Assembly (NCBI RefSeq): GCF_001553545.1
Contig: NZ_CP014227.1
Span: forward strand, 434,001 to 498,000
Direction of reading: 5' to 3'
Origin: Capnocytophaga haemolytica
GTDB lineage: Bacteria > Bacteroidota > Bacteroidia > Flavobacteriales > Flavobacteriaceae
Length of the DNA: 64,000 nt
Of this stretch, positions 30,546 to 39,851 are shown piece after piece. The notes under the pieces are model-generated. The model had not been told where the DNA came from. It saw only the letters and a program-made list of their open reading frames with translations, and searched no databases. The first letter of the stretch is position 1. Every line of letters starts with the position of its first letter. Made by a program: the position numbers and the translations under genes.

Positions 30546-32678
30546 ATGAATATGTATAACAGATTATTACCACTAGGGGGGCTGTTGCTGCTGGCGGCGT
30601 GCAAACTGCAACCTACAACCCAGAACACAGAGATGAAATATCCAGAGACTAAGAGGGTAGAGGCTTCCGATACGTTTTTCGGTGTGGAAGTAAAAGACCC
30701 CTACCGTTGGTTGGAAGATGACCGCAGCGCAGAGACTGCGGCGTGGGTAAAGGCTGAGAACGCTTTTACCAATGCGTATCTCGAAAAAATTCCTTACCGC
30801 GAAGCGATCAAGAAACGTTTAGAGCAGGTGTGGAATTACGAGAAACTCGGAGCTCCCTTTGTGGAAGGGGCTTACACCTATTATTATAAGAATAACGGTT
30901 TGCAGAACCAAAGTGTGCTCTACCGCCGTGGGAAAGATGGCAAAGAGGAGGTGTTCTTAGACCCCAACACAATGTCTGCCGATGGCACTACCTCGCTGGG
31001 CAGTGTGAGTTTCTCCGAAGATGGTTCCTTAGTGGCTTACCTTATTTCTGAGGGCGGTAGCGATTGGCGCAAGCTTATCGTGCTGGATGCAGCGAGCAAA
31101 AAGCAAGTAGGGCAGACCTTAGTAGACGTGAAGTTCAGCAGTGCTGCGTGGAAGGGCAATGAAGGGTTCTTCTATTCGAGCTATGACAAGCCCAAAGGCA
31201 GTGAGCTCTCGGCTAAGACCGATCAGCATAAACTCTATTACCACAAGATGGGTACCGCCCAGAAGGACGACCAGCTCATCTATGGAGCAGATACAGACCC
31301 TAAATATAGGTATGTCGGTGGCTATCTGTCAGAGGACTCGCATTACTTATTTGTATCGCTGACGAATGCTACTTCGGGTAATAAGCTGATAATGAAAGAC
31401 CTCACTAAGGAAAATGCGTCTTTTGTGGTGGTAGCCGATAAGGAAGGTACCGATACACAGTTTATCACTAACAAGGGTTCGCGGTTGTATTTTCTTACGA
31501 ATATAGAGGCACCCAATATGCGCTTGGTGAGTGCAGAGGCTGCTAAGCCTTCACAGGCTGAGTGGCGCGATGTGATCCCTGAGACGCAGAACGTGCTGAG
31601 TGTATCGACCGTAGGCGATAAGATATTTGCACATTATATAGTAGATGCGCTTACCAATATAAAGGAGTATGACTACGAGGGTCGTTTGGTAAAAGAGGTG
31701 CAACTACCAGGGGTAGGCACCGCAGGCGGCTTTGGTGGGAAGCAAAAGGACAAGGAGACTTACTTTGCCTTTACCAATTACAATACGCCAACGAAGACCT
31801 ATAAGTACGACTTGGCAAGTAGCAGCTATACGCTCTATTGGGAGCCTAAGATTGATTTTGATGCCAACGCCTACGAGTCGAAGCAAGTGTTCTACACCTC
31901 TAAGGACGGTACGCGTGTGCCGATGATGATCACCTATAAGAAAGGTACGAAGCTCAACGGCAAGAATCCTACTATATTATATGGGTATGGAGGATTCAAC
32001 ATTAGCGTATCACCTTATTTTAGTGTCTCGAATGTTACGTGGTTTGAGAATGGCGGTGTATATGCAGTGGCAAACCTCAGAGGCGGCGGTGAATATGGCA
32101 AGAAGTGGCACGATGCAGGCACTAAGATGCAAAAGCAGAATGTGTTTGAGGACTTTATTGCAGCAGCGGAGTATTTGATAAAAGAGGGCTACACCTCTAA
32201 GGACTACTTGGCGATACAAGGGGCATCGAATGGTGGGCTCTTAGTAGGTGCAACGATGACCCAACGTCCCGACCTCTTTAAGGTAGCGTTGCCAGCGGTA
32301 GGCGTGATGGATATGCTGAGGTATCACAAGTTTACTGCGGGCGCAGGTTGGGCGTATGACTATGGCACTGCTGATGACAGCAAAGAGATGTTTGAGTACC
32401 TGAAAAGTTACTCACCTTTACACAATGTAAAGAAAGGGGTACAGTATCCAGCGACGCTCATCACCACAGGCGACCACGATGATAGGGTGGTACCAGCACA
32501 TAGTTTTAAGTTTGCGGCGGAGTTACAGGCAAATCAGGCAGGAACTAACCCGATACTCATCAGAATAGAGACAAATGCGGGGCACGGAGCGGGTACACCT
32601 ATTAATAAACAGATAGCGCAGGCAGCCGATATTCAGAGCTTCACGCTATGGAATATGGGGGTAAAATCAATAGAATAA
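30546..32678 (+). CDS. Prolyl oligopeptidase (S9A) lipoprotein
   Basis: About 710 residues. A lipoprotein signal (LLLLAAC) is followed by the S9A family start YPETKRVEASDTFFGVEVKDPYRWLEDD, a seven-bladed propeller (about 75-430) and the alpha/beta hydrolase domain with GASNGGLLVGA (catalytic Ser), DHDDRVVP (Asp) and NAGHGAG (His). It cuts short peptides after proline, here probably in the periplasm or outer membrane. I start at the ATG at 30546 (another ATG is at 30552); a GTG at 30534 would put charged residues before the lipoprotein signal. No clear promoter precedes it. Confidence 0.92.
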   Translation: MNMYNRLLPLGGLLLLAACKLQPTTQNTEMKYPETKRVEASDTFFGVEVKDPYRWLEDDRSAETAAWVKAENAFTNAYLEKIPYREAIKKRLEQVWNYEKLGAPFVEGAYTYYYKNNGLQNQSVLYRRGKDGKEEVFLDPNTMSADGTTSLGSVSFSEDGSLVAYLISEGGSDWRKLIVLDAASKKQVGQTLVDVKFSSAAWKGNEGFFYSSYDKPKGSELSAKTDQHKLYYHKMGTAQKDDQLIYGADTDPKYRYVGGYLSEDSHYLFVSLTNATSGNKLIMKDLTKENASFVVVADKEGTDTQFITNKGSRLYFLTNIEAPNMRLVSAEAAKPSQAEWRDVIPETQNVLSVSTVGDKIFAHYIVDALTNIKEYDYEGRLVKEVQLPGVGTAGGFGGKQKDKETYFAFTNYNTPTKTYKYDLASSSYTLYWEPKIDFDANAYESKQVFYTSKDGTRVPMMITYKKGTKLNGKNPTILYGYGGFNISVSPYFSVSNVTWFENGGVYAVANLRGGGEYGKKWHDAGTKMQKQNVFEDFIAAAEYLIKEGYTSKDYLAIQGASNGGLLVGATMTQRPDLFKVALPAVGVMDMLRYHKFTAGAGWAYDYGTADDSKEMFEYLKSYSPLHNVKKGVQYPATLITTGDHDDRVVPAHSFKFAAELQANQAGTNPILIRIETNAGHGAGTPINKQIAQAADIQSFTLWNMGVKSIE

Positions 32679-32895
32679 TCAGCGTAAATGTGTATTTTAA
32701 TAAATATAAAATAACAAAAGTGTGTATTATAAAATATATATGCAATATTTGAATATATCAATTAAATATCTTTTAAAAATGAGTTTTTAGAGCTCTGGTT
32801 TTTAGGGATTTTTTAGAGATAAAGGGGTGTAATCCTAAACAAATGTAAAAATAGTGTTAAATTTTATACTCACAAGAGAATTTAAGTGAATAAAT

Positions 32896-32927
32896 TTTGC
32901 ACGGTTCAAATAATAGTCGTACGTTTG
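32896..32927 (+). promoter_or_regulatory. Bacteroidota-type promoter of gldKLMN
   Basis: TTTG at 32896-32899, a 20-bp spacer, then TACGTTTG at 32920-32927, 28 bp before gldK. The 276-bp gap upstream is AT-rich with no other visible feature. Confidence 0.72.
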
Positions 32928-32954
32928 CACCCTAATTAAATGTGAATTTAAACA

Positions 32955-34330
32955 ATGTTTATGGCAAGAAGAATATTTGTAGTGCTACTGGTACTTTGTG
33001 TACTAACTGCGTGTAAGCGCGGAAGTGGTGATGGCAAAGGAGAGCTTGTAGGCGTTAAGGGTAAGGCTTGGAAACAGCCGCGTCCTTACGGTATGACGCT
33101 GATTCCGAGTGGTTCATTCATTATGGGTAGTTCCGATGATGATAAGACTGCGAGTTTTAATGCTACGGTGAAAACTGTGAGCGTTGGTTCATTTTATATG
33201 GACGAGACCGAAATTACGAATAGCGAGTATCGTCAGTTTGTGAATTGGGTACGTGATTCAATTATCCGTACACAATTGGCAGATATGGCTGAGCAGACAG
33301 GGCAACCCCTGGTAGTGGAGGAGTAGGCGAATATGCTTACTTGGACTCTAACAGTGAGAAGCTCAATGCATATCAGCAATATCTGCAAAATACTTACGGA
33401 GATGAGAAAGCGCGTAAGCTCAATAAAAAGGTCGCCTTGATTTGGGACGTCAATAAATTCCCAGATGAGTACTATTCAGAGGTGATGGATAAGCTCTATT
33501 TACCTGAAGAAGAGGCTTATAACGGGAAGCGTATTATGGACGTGGACAAATTCGTATTCAAGTATCAATGGTTGGATATGGAGAAAGCAGCACGAGCAAA
33601 AGGTAACCGAAAAGACTTCATTAAGGAAGAGTTAGTGAAGGTGTATCCAGACACTACTGTTTGGATCCGTGACTTTAATTACTCTTACAATGAGCCTATG
33701 CACAATGATTATTTTTGGCACGAGGCTTATGGAGACTATCCAGTAGTAGGGGTAAGTTGGATTCAAGCAAAGGCTTTCTGTGAATGGAGAACCTTGAACA
33801 AGAACTCTTACCAAAAATCAAAAGGAGATTATACTGTAAACTCTTTCCGACTTCCTATTGAATCAGAATGGGAATACGCAGCACGTGGAGGTCTTCAAGG
33901 AGCTACTTATCCTTGGGGAGGTCCGTATACTACGGATGATAGAGCTTGTTTCTTAGCAAACTTTAAACCGATGCGTGGTGACTATGCTTCAGATAATGCT
34001 TTATACACAGTAGAAGCTAAATCGTACGAACCCAATGGATACAACCTCTATAATATGGCAGGTAACGTATCGGAATGGACAAACACTTCGTATGATCCGA
34101 ACTCTTATGAATATATGTCAACATTGAACCCTAACGTACTTGACGATAGTAACAAGCGTAAAGTGATCCGTGGAGGTTCGTGGAAAGACGTTGCTTTTAT
34201 GTTGCAAGTAAATACCCGTGATTACGAATATCAAGATTCAGCACGTAGTTATATCGGTTTCCGTACCGTACAAGATTTTATGGGTATTAGTGACAAGCAA
34301 AAGAGTAAATCACCAAGAGGTTACAGATAA
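32955..34330 (+). pseudogene. gldK: gldK, gliding/T9SS lipoprotein, frameshifted in this sequence
   Basis: GldK is an outer membrane lipoprotein that forms a periplasmic ring with GldN in the type IX secretion system. Two frames together give a normal-length protein of about 458 residues. The first (32955-33326) has the lipobox LTAC and the FGE/sulfatase-modifying-like fold start GMTLIPSGSFIMGSSDDD and DETEITNSEYRQF. The second (downstream of about 33311) continues with GSGGVGEYAYLDS, DYPVVGVSWIQAKAFCEWR, RLPIESEWEYAARGG and the closing RGGSWKD...IGFRTVQD. The break lies at a C4 tract at 33306-33309; one more C would restore QPPGSGGVGEY. gldLMN downstream are intact. The lesion is either a real mutation or a sequencing deletion. 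Confidence 0.9.
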
Positions 34331-34392
34331 TAGAATTTTATAATCAAGAAATAATTAATTAAAAACATTTAACAAATAAAAAAAGAAGTCTT

Positions 34393-35064
34393 ATGGCAAC
34401 AGCTAGTAAATCAAGAAAACAGTTTTTTAACTTAGTTTATGGTCTAGGTGCATCAGTAGTAATTTTAGGGGCACTTTTCAAATTAACCCATATGGAATTG
34501 GGACCATTAAACGGTAGTATATTATTGACAATAGGTATGGTGACTGAAGCTATCATCTTTGCGATTTCAGCCTTTGAACCAGTTGATGAAGAATACGATT
34601 GGTCATTAGTATATCCTGAATTAGCAGGAGGAGCAGCCTCACGTCGTCAAAACAACTTATTGTTACAAAACCAACAAGAAGACAAGATCCTCAGAGAGTC
34701 GTTGTCAGAAAAGTTGGATGGTATTTTAGCAGAGGCGCGTATTGATGCTAACTTAATGCGTTCATTGGGCAAATCAATTGAAAACTTTGCTGGTGCAAGT
34801 AGAGAAATTGCTCCTGTGGCAAATGCGATGGTTGCAGCTCACAAATACGGTGAAGAGCTTTCAACAGCAGCCTCTAACTTAGAGTCGCTAAATAGCTTAT
34901 ATAAATTACAATTAGAAAGAACAGAAAGACAAGTATCTGCACAAGCAGGTGTTGTTGATAACTTAGATTCACTAAACCAACAAATGCTTTCGTTCAAAGA
35001 CAATTTAAGATCTTTAAACACTATCTATGGAGGAATGTTATCTGCGATGGGCGGTGCGAGATAA
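34393..35064 (+). CDS. gldL: Gliding motility / T9SS motor protein GldL
   Basis: A 223-residue inner membrane protein. Two transmembrane helices near the N-terminus (FFNLVYGLGASVVILGALFKLTH and GSILLTIGMVTEAIIFAISAF) are followed by EPVDEEYDWSLVYPEL and a long cytoplasmic helical tail rich in Asn, Ser and Leu. With GldM it forms the proton-driven rotary motor of the type IX system; the Glu in the second helix (VTEAIIF) is the expected proton-path residue. The length fits the family. It sits in the canonical gldKLMN order, 62 bp after gldK. Confidence 0.96.
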   Translation: MATASKSRKQFFNLVYGLGASVVILGALFKLTHMELGPLNGSILLTIGMVTEAIIFAISAFEPVDEEYDWSLVYPELAGGAASRRQNNLLLQNQQEDKILRESLSEKLDGILAEARIDANLMRSLGKSIENFAGASREIAPVANAMVAAHKYGEELSTAASNLESLNSLYKLQLERTERQVSAQAGVVDNLDSLNQQMLSFKDNLRSLNTIYGGMLSAMGGAR

Positions 35065-35102
35065 GAATTAATTGAGTAATTAACTTATTAAAAATTTAGC
35101 TT

Positions 35103-36686
35103 ATGGCAGGTGGTAAATTAAGTCCAAGACAGAAGATGATCAACCTTATGTATTTGGTGTTCATTGCAATGATGGCATTAAATATGGGCAAGGAAGTATT
35201 GAATGCATTTGGGTTGGTAAATCAAAAGTTTGAATCGTCAAACAAGAGAGCAACAGAAGTTAATGACGCAGCGCTTCAAGCGTTGGCGATGAAGGCTTCT
35301 GAGAGTCCAGATAAGTTTGCTGAGATTTATGATAAATCAAAGCAAATTAAGGAACTATCAAATAATTTTTATTCCTTCATACAAGGGATTAAGGATGATG
35401 TAGAGGATCAGACAGGTCAGAAGGGTGTTCCAGCAGATAAAAAAGATTATGAGGCAATGGATAAGTCTGACTATACAGATGATCTTTTTTTCAAAGGGAA
35501 TGGTGGATATAATACAAAAGGGCAGGAGTTTATTGATCAGATCAATAACTATAGAGAAGGGATATTGAAGATTTTAGGTGATGCTCCTCAATACAAGCAA
35601 TTGGCAGAAAGAGTAAAGGTAAACTTTACGACAGAGCCAGTGAGAAATAAAGATGGCATCAAAGTAAAATGGTTACAATATAACTTTGAAGGTTTCCCTT
35701 ACGTAGCTACATTGGCAAAACTTTCAATGATGCAGTCTGATATCCGCTCTACTGAGCAAGGGTTTTTTGATGACGCTTTAAAAGAAAGTTATAAAACAAC
35801 AGCTTCAATGACTAACTATACTACTTTGCTTGAACAAAGTAAAGGAGCATATTATCAAGGAGAAAAGTTTGATGGGGCTATTGTACTGGGTCGTAAAGAT
35901 GCAACTACACGTCCTAATGAAGTAGATTTATCTTTAGACGGCAGAAAGTTGGGAGCTAGTGATTTTACTATTGAAGATGGTCGTGTGAAATTGAATATTT
36001 CAGCAGGCAATACAGGTGACCACAAAATCACTGGTAACCTTTATTTTGACGAAGATGGTAAGCGTATTGCTGTGCCTGTAGCTCAGTCATTCTCAACTAT
36101 TCCAAAACCAAACTCGGCAGTAATATCAGCTGATAAGATGAATGTAGTGTATCGTGGTGTTGCTAACCCTATCACTATTTCAATGCCAGGGGTTCCTGAT
36201 AATAAAATATCAGCTTCAGCTGCAGGTTTGTCTAAAGCTTCAGGTGCAGGTGCTTGGGTAATGCGTCCAGGGGCTGGTAGAGAGGTTACTATTCACGTAA
36301 CAGGTGAACTTGGTGGGCAGAAATTTAGCTCTTCTAAGATGTTCCGTATTAAGAGTATCCCTCGTCCTGTAACAAGTATGGGTGGACAAATAGGTACAGC
36401 TAAATTGCCTAAGGCGAATGTAGCAGTATTACCAGTTTCAGCTGTATTAGAAGACTTTGATTTCGACTTGAAATTACAAGTAAACGAATTTAAAGTATTC
36501 GTTCCAGGTCAGCCAAGTATTGTAGTTCGTGGCTCTAATAAGTTCAATGAGCAAGCTAGAGCAGCTGTACTACGTGCGAGAAGAGGTGATAAGATTCAAA
36601 TATTTGACGTAAAGGCAAGTATCGTAGGTAATTCAACATTGAAATTACCACCACTTACACCTATCGTTATTGAAATAACAAACTAA
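35103..36686 (+). CDS. gldM: Gliding motility / T9SS motor protein GldM
   Basis: A 527-residue protein with the family start GGKLSPRQKMINLMYLVFIAMMALNMGKEVLNAFG, a single N-terminal transmembrane helix. A large periplasmic part follows, with a helical first domain (to about 225) and beta-rich domains (for example KPNSAVISADKMNVVYRGVANPITISMPGVP and the C-terminal FKVFVPGQPSIVVRGS). It is the shaft of the GldLM motor and reaches to the GldKN ring. The length is typical. gldN begins 11 bases later. Confidence 0.96.
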   Translation: MAGGKLSPRQKMINLMYLVFIAMMALNMGKEVLNAFGLVNQKFESSNKRATEVNDAALQALAMKASESPDKFAEIYDKSKQIKELSNNFYSFIQGIKDDVEDQTGQKGVPADKKDYEAMDKSDYTDDLFFKGNGGYNTKGQEFIDQINNYREGILKILGDAPQYKQLAERVKVNFTTEPVRNKDGIKVKWLQYNFEGFPYVATLAKLSMMQSDIRSTEQGFFDDALKESYKTTASMTNYTTLLEQSKGAYYQGEKFDGAIVLGRKDATTRPNEVDLSLDGRKLGASDFTIEDGRVKLNISAGNTGDHKITGNLYFDEDGKRIAVPVAQSFSTIPKPNSAVISADKMNVVYRGVANPITISMPGVPDNKISASAAGLSKASGAGAWVMRPGAGREVTIHVTGELGGQKFSSSKMFRIKSIPRPVTSMGGQIGTAKLPKANVAVLPVSAVLEDFDFDLKLQVNEFKVFVPGQPSIVVRGSNKFNEQARAAVLRARRGDKIQIFDVKASIVGNSTLKLPPLTPIVIEITN

Positions 36687-36697
36687 GAATAAGTATT

Positions 36698-37600
36698 ATG
36701 CTAAACTTAAAGAATGTAATTATATTACTGCTTTTTGTACTTGCTGGTCAAGTTTCATTTGCACAGATAAATATTTTAAATGCAAAATCAGCAAATGAAA
36801 TAGGTGTTAAGACAGAAGCACAGATAGAAGCAGATAATGATAAACCTCTACCTTATGGATATGTAGATGATAGAGATATCCTTTGGTCAGTAGAAGTATG
36901 GGAGGTAATTGATTTGAACGAAAGGGCTAACTTTCCTTTGCTTTTCCCTACTGATACGTTAGAGATTGATGCTTATCGCCGTTCATTATATGATGTTCTG
37001 TTAAAAAACATCAAGAATGGTAAGATAAAAGATGTGTATCTTGATTCTTACTTCACTCAGACTAAAACTGTTGAAGATATTGAAGCTTCTATGTCAAAAG
37101 TAGATACTTTGGATATTGGATATGAGCAATTGAATTCTGGTGAAGCTCTTTCTCCTGAATATATTACTAGAAGAAACTTAGAGTCAGCAGATATAGCACA
37201 ATATCACATTAGAGGTATTTGGTATTTTGACAAACGACAAGGAGAATTGAAGTATCGTTTGTTGGCATTGGCACCAGTAGCACCAGATGTTAACTTTATT
37301 GACTCTGATGATTCAACAATGTCAGCTTTAGTTCCTTTGTTCTGGGTGTTCTATCCGCAAGTGCGCGACATTCTTCACGAGGCTAAAACCTTTAACAGAA
37401 AGAATGATGCTCGACCAATGTCATTTGACCACCTTTTAAATGCCCGAATGTTTAGTTCGGTAATTTATAAGGAAGCTAATGTATATGGAGATAGAAAGAT
37501 CAAAGAGTATCTACCAGATAATGCACTCTTCCAGTTGTTAGAATCTGATAAGATCAAACAAAAGATCCGTGATAGAGAGCAAGATATGTGGGCGAACTAA
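36698..37600 (+). CDS. gldN: Gliding motility / T9SS protein GldN
   Basis: A 300-residue periplasmic protein with a signal peptide ending VSFAQ (about residue 22). Family segments are visible: PYGYVDDRDILWSVEVWEVIDLNERANFPLLFP, YHIRGIWYFDKRQGELKYRLLALAPVAPDV and LVPLFWVFYPQVRDILHEAKTFN. GldN joins GldK in the outer-membrane-associated ring. It is the last gene of the cluster and is followed by a long stem terminator. Confidence 0.96.
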   Translation: MLNLKNVIILLLFVLAGQVSFAQINILNAKSANEIGVKTEAQIEADNDKPLPYGYVDDRDILWSVEVWEVIDLNERANFPLLFPTDTLEIDAYRRSLYDVLLKNIKNGKIKDVYLDSYFTQTKTVEDIEASMSKVDTLDIGYEQLNSGEALSPEYITRRNLESADIAQYHIRGIWYFDKRQGELKYRLLALAPVAPDVNFIDSDDSTMSALVPLFWVFYPQVRDILHEAKTFNRKNDARPMSFDHLLNARMFSSVIYKEANVYGDRKIKEYLPDNALFQLLESDKIKQKIRDREQDMWAN

Positions 37601-37627
37601 TTTTTAAATTCACAGAAATATTTTTGA

Positions 37628-37690
37628 ACTGTCCCAAAAGAACCTTCTTTTAATAAGATTGAAATGAGGTTCTTTTGGGGCAGTTTTTTT
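37628..37690 (+). terminator. Long-stem terminator after gldN
   Basis: ACTGTCCCAAAAGAACCT pairs with AGGTTCTTTTGGGGCAGT (one G-U), with a loop of about 21 bases and a T-run of eight. Confidence 0.92.
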
Positions 37691-37700
37691 TATTTTAAAA

Positions 37701-37732
37701 TTTGCACACTATAGATAATAGTTGTAATTTTG
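37701..37732 (+). promoter_or_regulatory. Promoter of the SusR-like regulator gene
   Basis: TTTG at 37701-37704, a 20-bp spacer, then TAATTTTG at 37725-37732. Transcription would start near 37740, so the coding start must be downstream: the ATG at 37760, not the TTG at 37730. Confidence 0.7.
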
Positions 37733-37759
37733 CTCCAATTTCACAGCCACTTCTTTTAT

Positions 37760-39421
37760 ATGATAAATAGACACTTACTTATTACGTATTTATTACTATT
37801 ATTTCTATATATACCTGCGCAATCACAGGAAGGGAAATTTCTTGTAGAACTAAAAGAACTCCTCAAAGAAAAAGACAAATATACCACTGAGAAGCAACAT
37901 CATATTGATGAAATCAGGCGGATGCTCCTTGTACCCGATATGACCCCTGAGCAACACTATGCGGTGAATAAGCAGCTCAGTGATGCCTATAAGACGTACC
38001 TCTCCGACTCGGCTGTACACTACGTAAAGAAGAACCTTGCCATTGCTGAGCAGTTAGGACGTGCCGACTGGTGCAATGATGCACGTTTTGAACTTACCTC
38101 GCTGTACACGGTTGAGGGTAATTACTTGGACGCCTTTGCAGAACTGCAAGCAATGGATGAGGCGAGCTTATCTCCTCAGGAGCTTATCCGTTATTATGAT
38201 GCTTACCAACTGCTCTACCACAACTATGCATTTAACAATCCGAATGCGGCAGTGTATATTGCCAAAAGCAAAGCATACCACGATAAGTTATTACCACTAT
38301 TAGACAAAAATAGCACCCACTATCTGCTGCTCTATGCCGATAGACTTGCAGATGAAGGGCACTTTGCGAAGGCAGCTGACCTACTGCTGCATAAGCTACA
38401 AGAGCTTCATACCGATGAGCACGAAAAGGCAGTACTGGCCTACGTACTCGGCACTATCTACAAGAAGGCGGGCAACACGGATAAAGAGATCGAATACTTT
38501 GCTATCTCAGCCTCTTGCGACATCAAGAATGCCATTAAAGAGAACGCCTCAATGCGGCAGTTGGCAAGTGCCCTTTACGCCACAGGCAATGTGGAAGATG
38601 CTTATCTATGCATACGCTCCTCAATGGAAGACGCCATCTTTTGCAATGCTAACCTGCGCTCTGATGAGGTGTTGCAGATATTCCCCATTATCGAAGGGGC
38701 TTATCAAGAGCGTGTACAGCAGCATAACACCGACCTCAGGTGGGCATTGGCAGCAGTAGGCTTAGTAACTCTATGCTTAGCCTTAGCGGTCTTTTTTGTA
38801 TATAGGCAGATGAAGCGCATTGCTAAGATACGCCGTGAGCTTGCTCATAAGAATCGCGATTTGGAAGAACTTAACGGGCATCTGCAAGCAGTGGTGAGCG
38901 AGCTCAACAGCACCAATACTGCCCTCTCTGAGGTAAACGCTGAGCTCTCAGAGACTAACAATGTGAAGGAGGCTTACATAGCACAATTCTTCAACCTGTG
39001 TTCAATGTATATTGATAAGTTAGAAAAGTTTCAACACGCGCTTTACAAAAAGGCAAAGGATAAAAACAACGACGAGCTGCTGAAGATGTTGCGCTCTAAT
39101 GAGATGATTGATGCAGAACTCAAGCAGCTATACCGCCTCTTTGATGAGGTATTCTTGCATCTCTATCCTAACTTTGTGGAGGCGTTTAATGCGCTCTTAC
39201 TTCCGGAGGCGCGTTTCACTGTAAAGCCTAACGAGATGAACCCTGAGTTGCGCATCTTTGCACTCATACGCTTAGGCTTTACCGATAGTGCCAAGATAGC
39301 TTCCTTCTTGCACTACTCAATGAACACCATCTATAACTACCGTACCCGCGTGCGCAACAAGGCACTTGTGCCTCGTGAGGAGTTTGAAGCAAGGGTGATG
39401 AGGATTGGTAGAAACTTATAA
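37760..39421 (+). CDS. SusR-like membrane-spanning transcriptional regulator (DUF6377-type)
   Basis: A 553-residue protein. Start at the ATG at 37760, because an earlier TTG lies inside the promoter. Signal sequence (LLITYLLLLFLYIPAQSQ), a periplasmic helical/TPR-like sensor part (to about 325), one transmembrane helix (LAAVGLVTLCLALAVFFVY, about 333-351), a cytoplasmic coiled coil (ELAHKNRDLEELNGHLQ..., about 360-400) and a C-terminal domain with a LuxR-like helix-turn-helix (TDSAKIASFLHYSMNTIYNYRTRVRNKA). SusR-type regulators sense oligosaccharide in the periplasm and bind DNA from the membrane to activate susC promoters. It lies directly upstream of a SusC operon in the same direction, with a 430-bp gap that carries repeat motifs. 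Confidence 0.85.
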   Translation: MINRHLLITYLLLLFLYIPAQSQEGKFLVELKELLKEKDKYTTEKQHHIDEIRRMLLVPDMTPEQHYAVNKQLSDAYKTYLSDSAVHYVKKNLAIAEQLGRADWCNDARFELTSLYTVEGNYLDAFAELQAMDEASLSPQELIRYYDAYQLLYHNYAFNNPNAAVYIAKSKAYHDKLLPLLDKNSTHYLLLYADRLADEGHFAKAADLLLHKLQELHTDEHEKAVLAYVLGTIYKKAGNTDKEIEYFAISASCDIKNAIKENASMRQLASALYATGNVEDAYLCIRSSMEDAIFCNANLRSDEVLQIFPIIEGAYQERVQQHNTDLRWALAAVGLVTLCLALAVFFVYRQMKRIAKIRRELAHKNRDLEELNGHLQAVVSELNSTNTALSEVNAELSETNNVKEAYIAQFFNLCSMYIDKLEKFQHALYKKAKDKNNDELLKMLRSNEMIDAELKQLYRLFDEVFLHLYPNFVEAFNALLLPEARFTVKPNEMNPELRIFALIRLGFTDSAKIASFLHYSMNTIYNYRTRVRNKALVPREEFEARVMRIGRNL

Positions 39422-39490
39422 AATCAGTAATTCTTTCTAATTTTACTTCATAAGTAGATTTTTGTTATACTTATGCAGTATCTCTCTCTT

Positions 39491-39524
39491 TTCGTATTTC
39501 TTTCGTGAGGGATTCGTATTTCTT
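39491..39524. promoter_or_regulatory. Candidate regulator operator: 22-bp-spaced direct repeat
   Basis: TTCGTATTTCTT occurs at 39491-39502 and again, identical, at 39513-39524, an exact 22-bp period (two helical turns). It lies between the SusR-like regulator gene and susC. The function is inferred from position and phasing. Confidence 0.5.
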
Positions 39525-39601
39525 ATGTAAGATATGTCTTAGATATTTTTTCTTATAGGAAACGATACGTTATTTTATTATATTTATGACTTTAAAACAG
39601 A

Positions 39602-39653
39602 TCGTTTTAGTTTCATTTCAACCAACTACAGATATGTAAACGAAATAAAACGA
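39602..39653. promoter_or_regulatory. Inverted repeat upstream of the second susC
   Basis: TCGTTTTA (39602-39609) and TAAAACGA (39646-39653) are perfect inverted halves 36 bp apart, with GTTTC and GAAAT also mirrored inside. It could be an operator or part of the long leader; no test is possible here. The rest of the gap is AT-rich. Confidence 0.35.
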
Positions 39654-39773
39654 CTTGCATTTAATTTATATTTTTTAGGATGTTATTTTTGTTATGAATT
39701 TGAATAACAAATAATTATAAATTATATAATTTATATTTATATTGTGTGATGTTAAAGGAATGTAAAGGTATGG

Positions 39774-39781
39774 TAATTTTG
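39774..39781 (+). promoter_or_regulatory. -7 box before the second susC, no -33 box
   Basis: TAATTTTG matches the -7 consensus, but the sequence 19-20 bp upstream (around GATGTTAA) is not TTTG. A missing -33 box fits an activator-dependent promoter. Confidence 0.45.
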
Positions 39782-39851
39782 TCGGCAGAAAAAGCAACTC
39801 AGTGGAGCGGCTTTTCATCAGTTTACCATTTTTATTTTAAGTCATAGTATT

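Noticed and set aside
33300-33330. Programmed -1 ribosomal frameshift in gldK
   Set aside because: No X-XXY-YYZ slippery heptamer or following stem is visible at the break, and the fused reading is explained by one missing C.
37730-37759. Regulator start at the TTG at 37730
   Set aside because: It falls inside the -7 box; transcription would begin after it.
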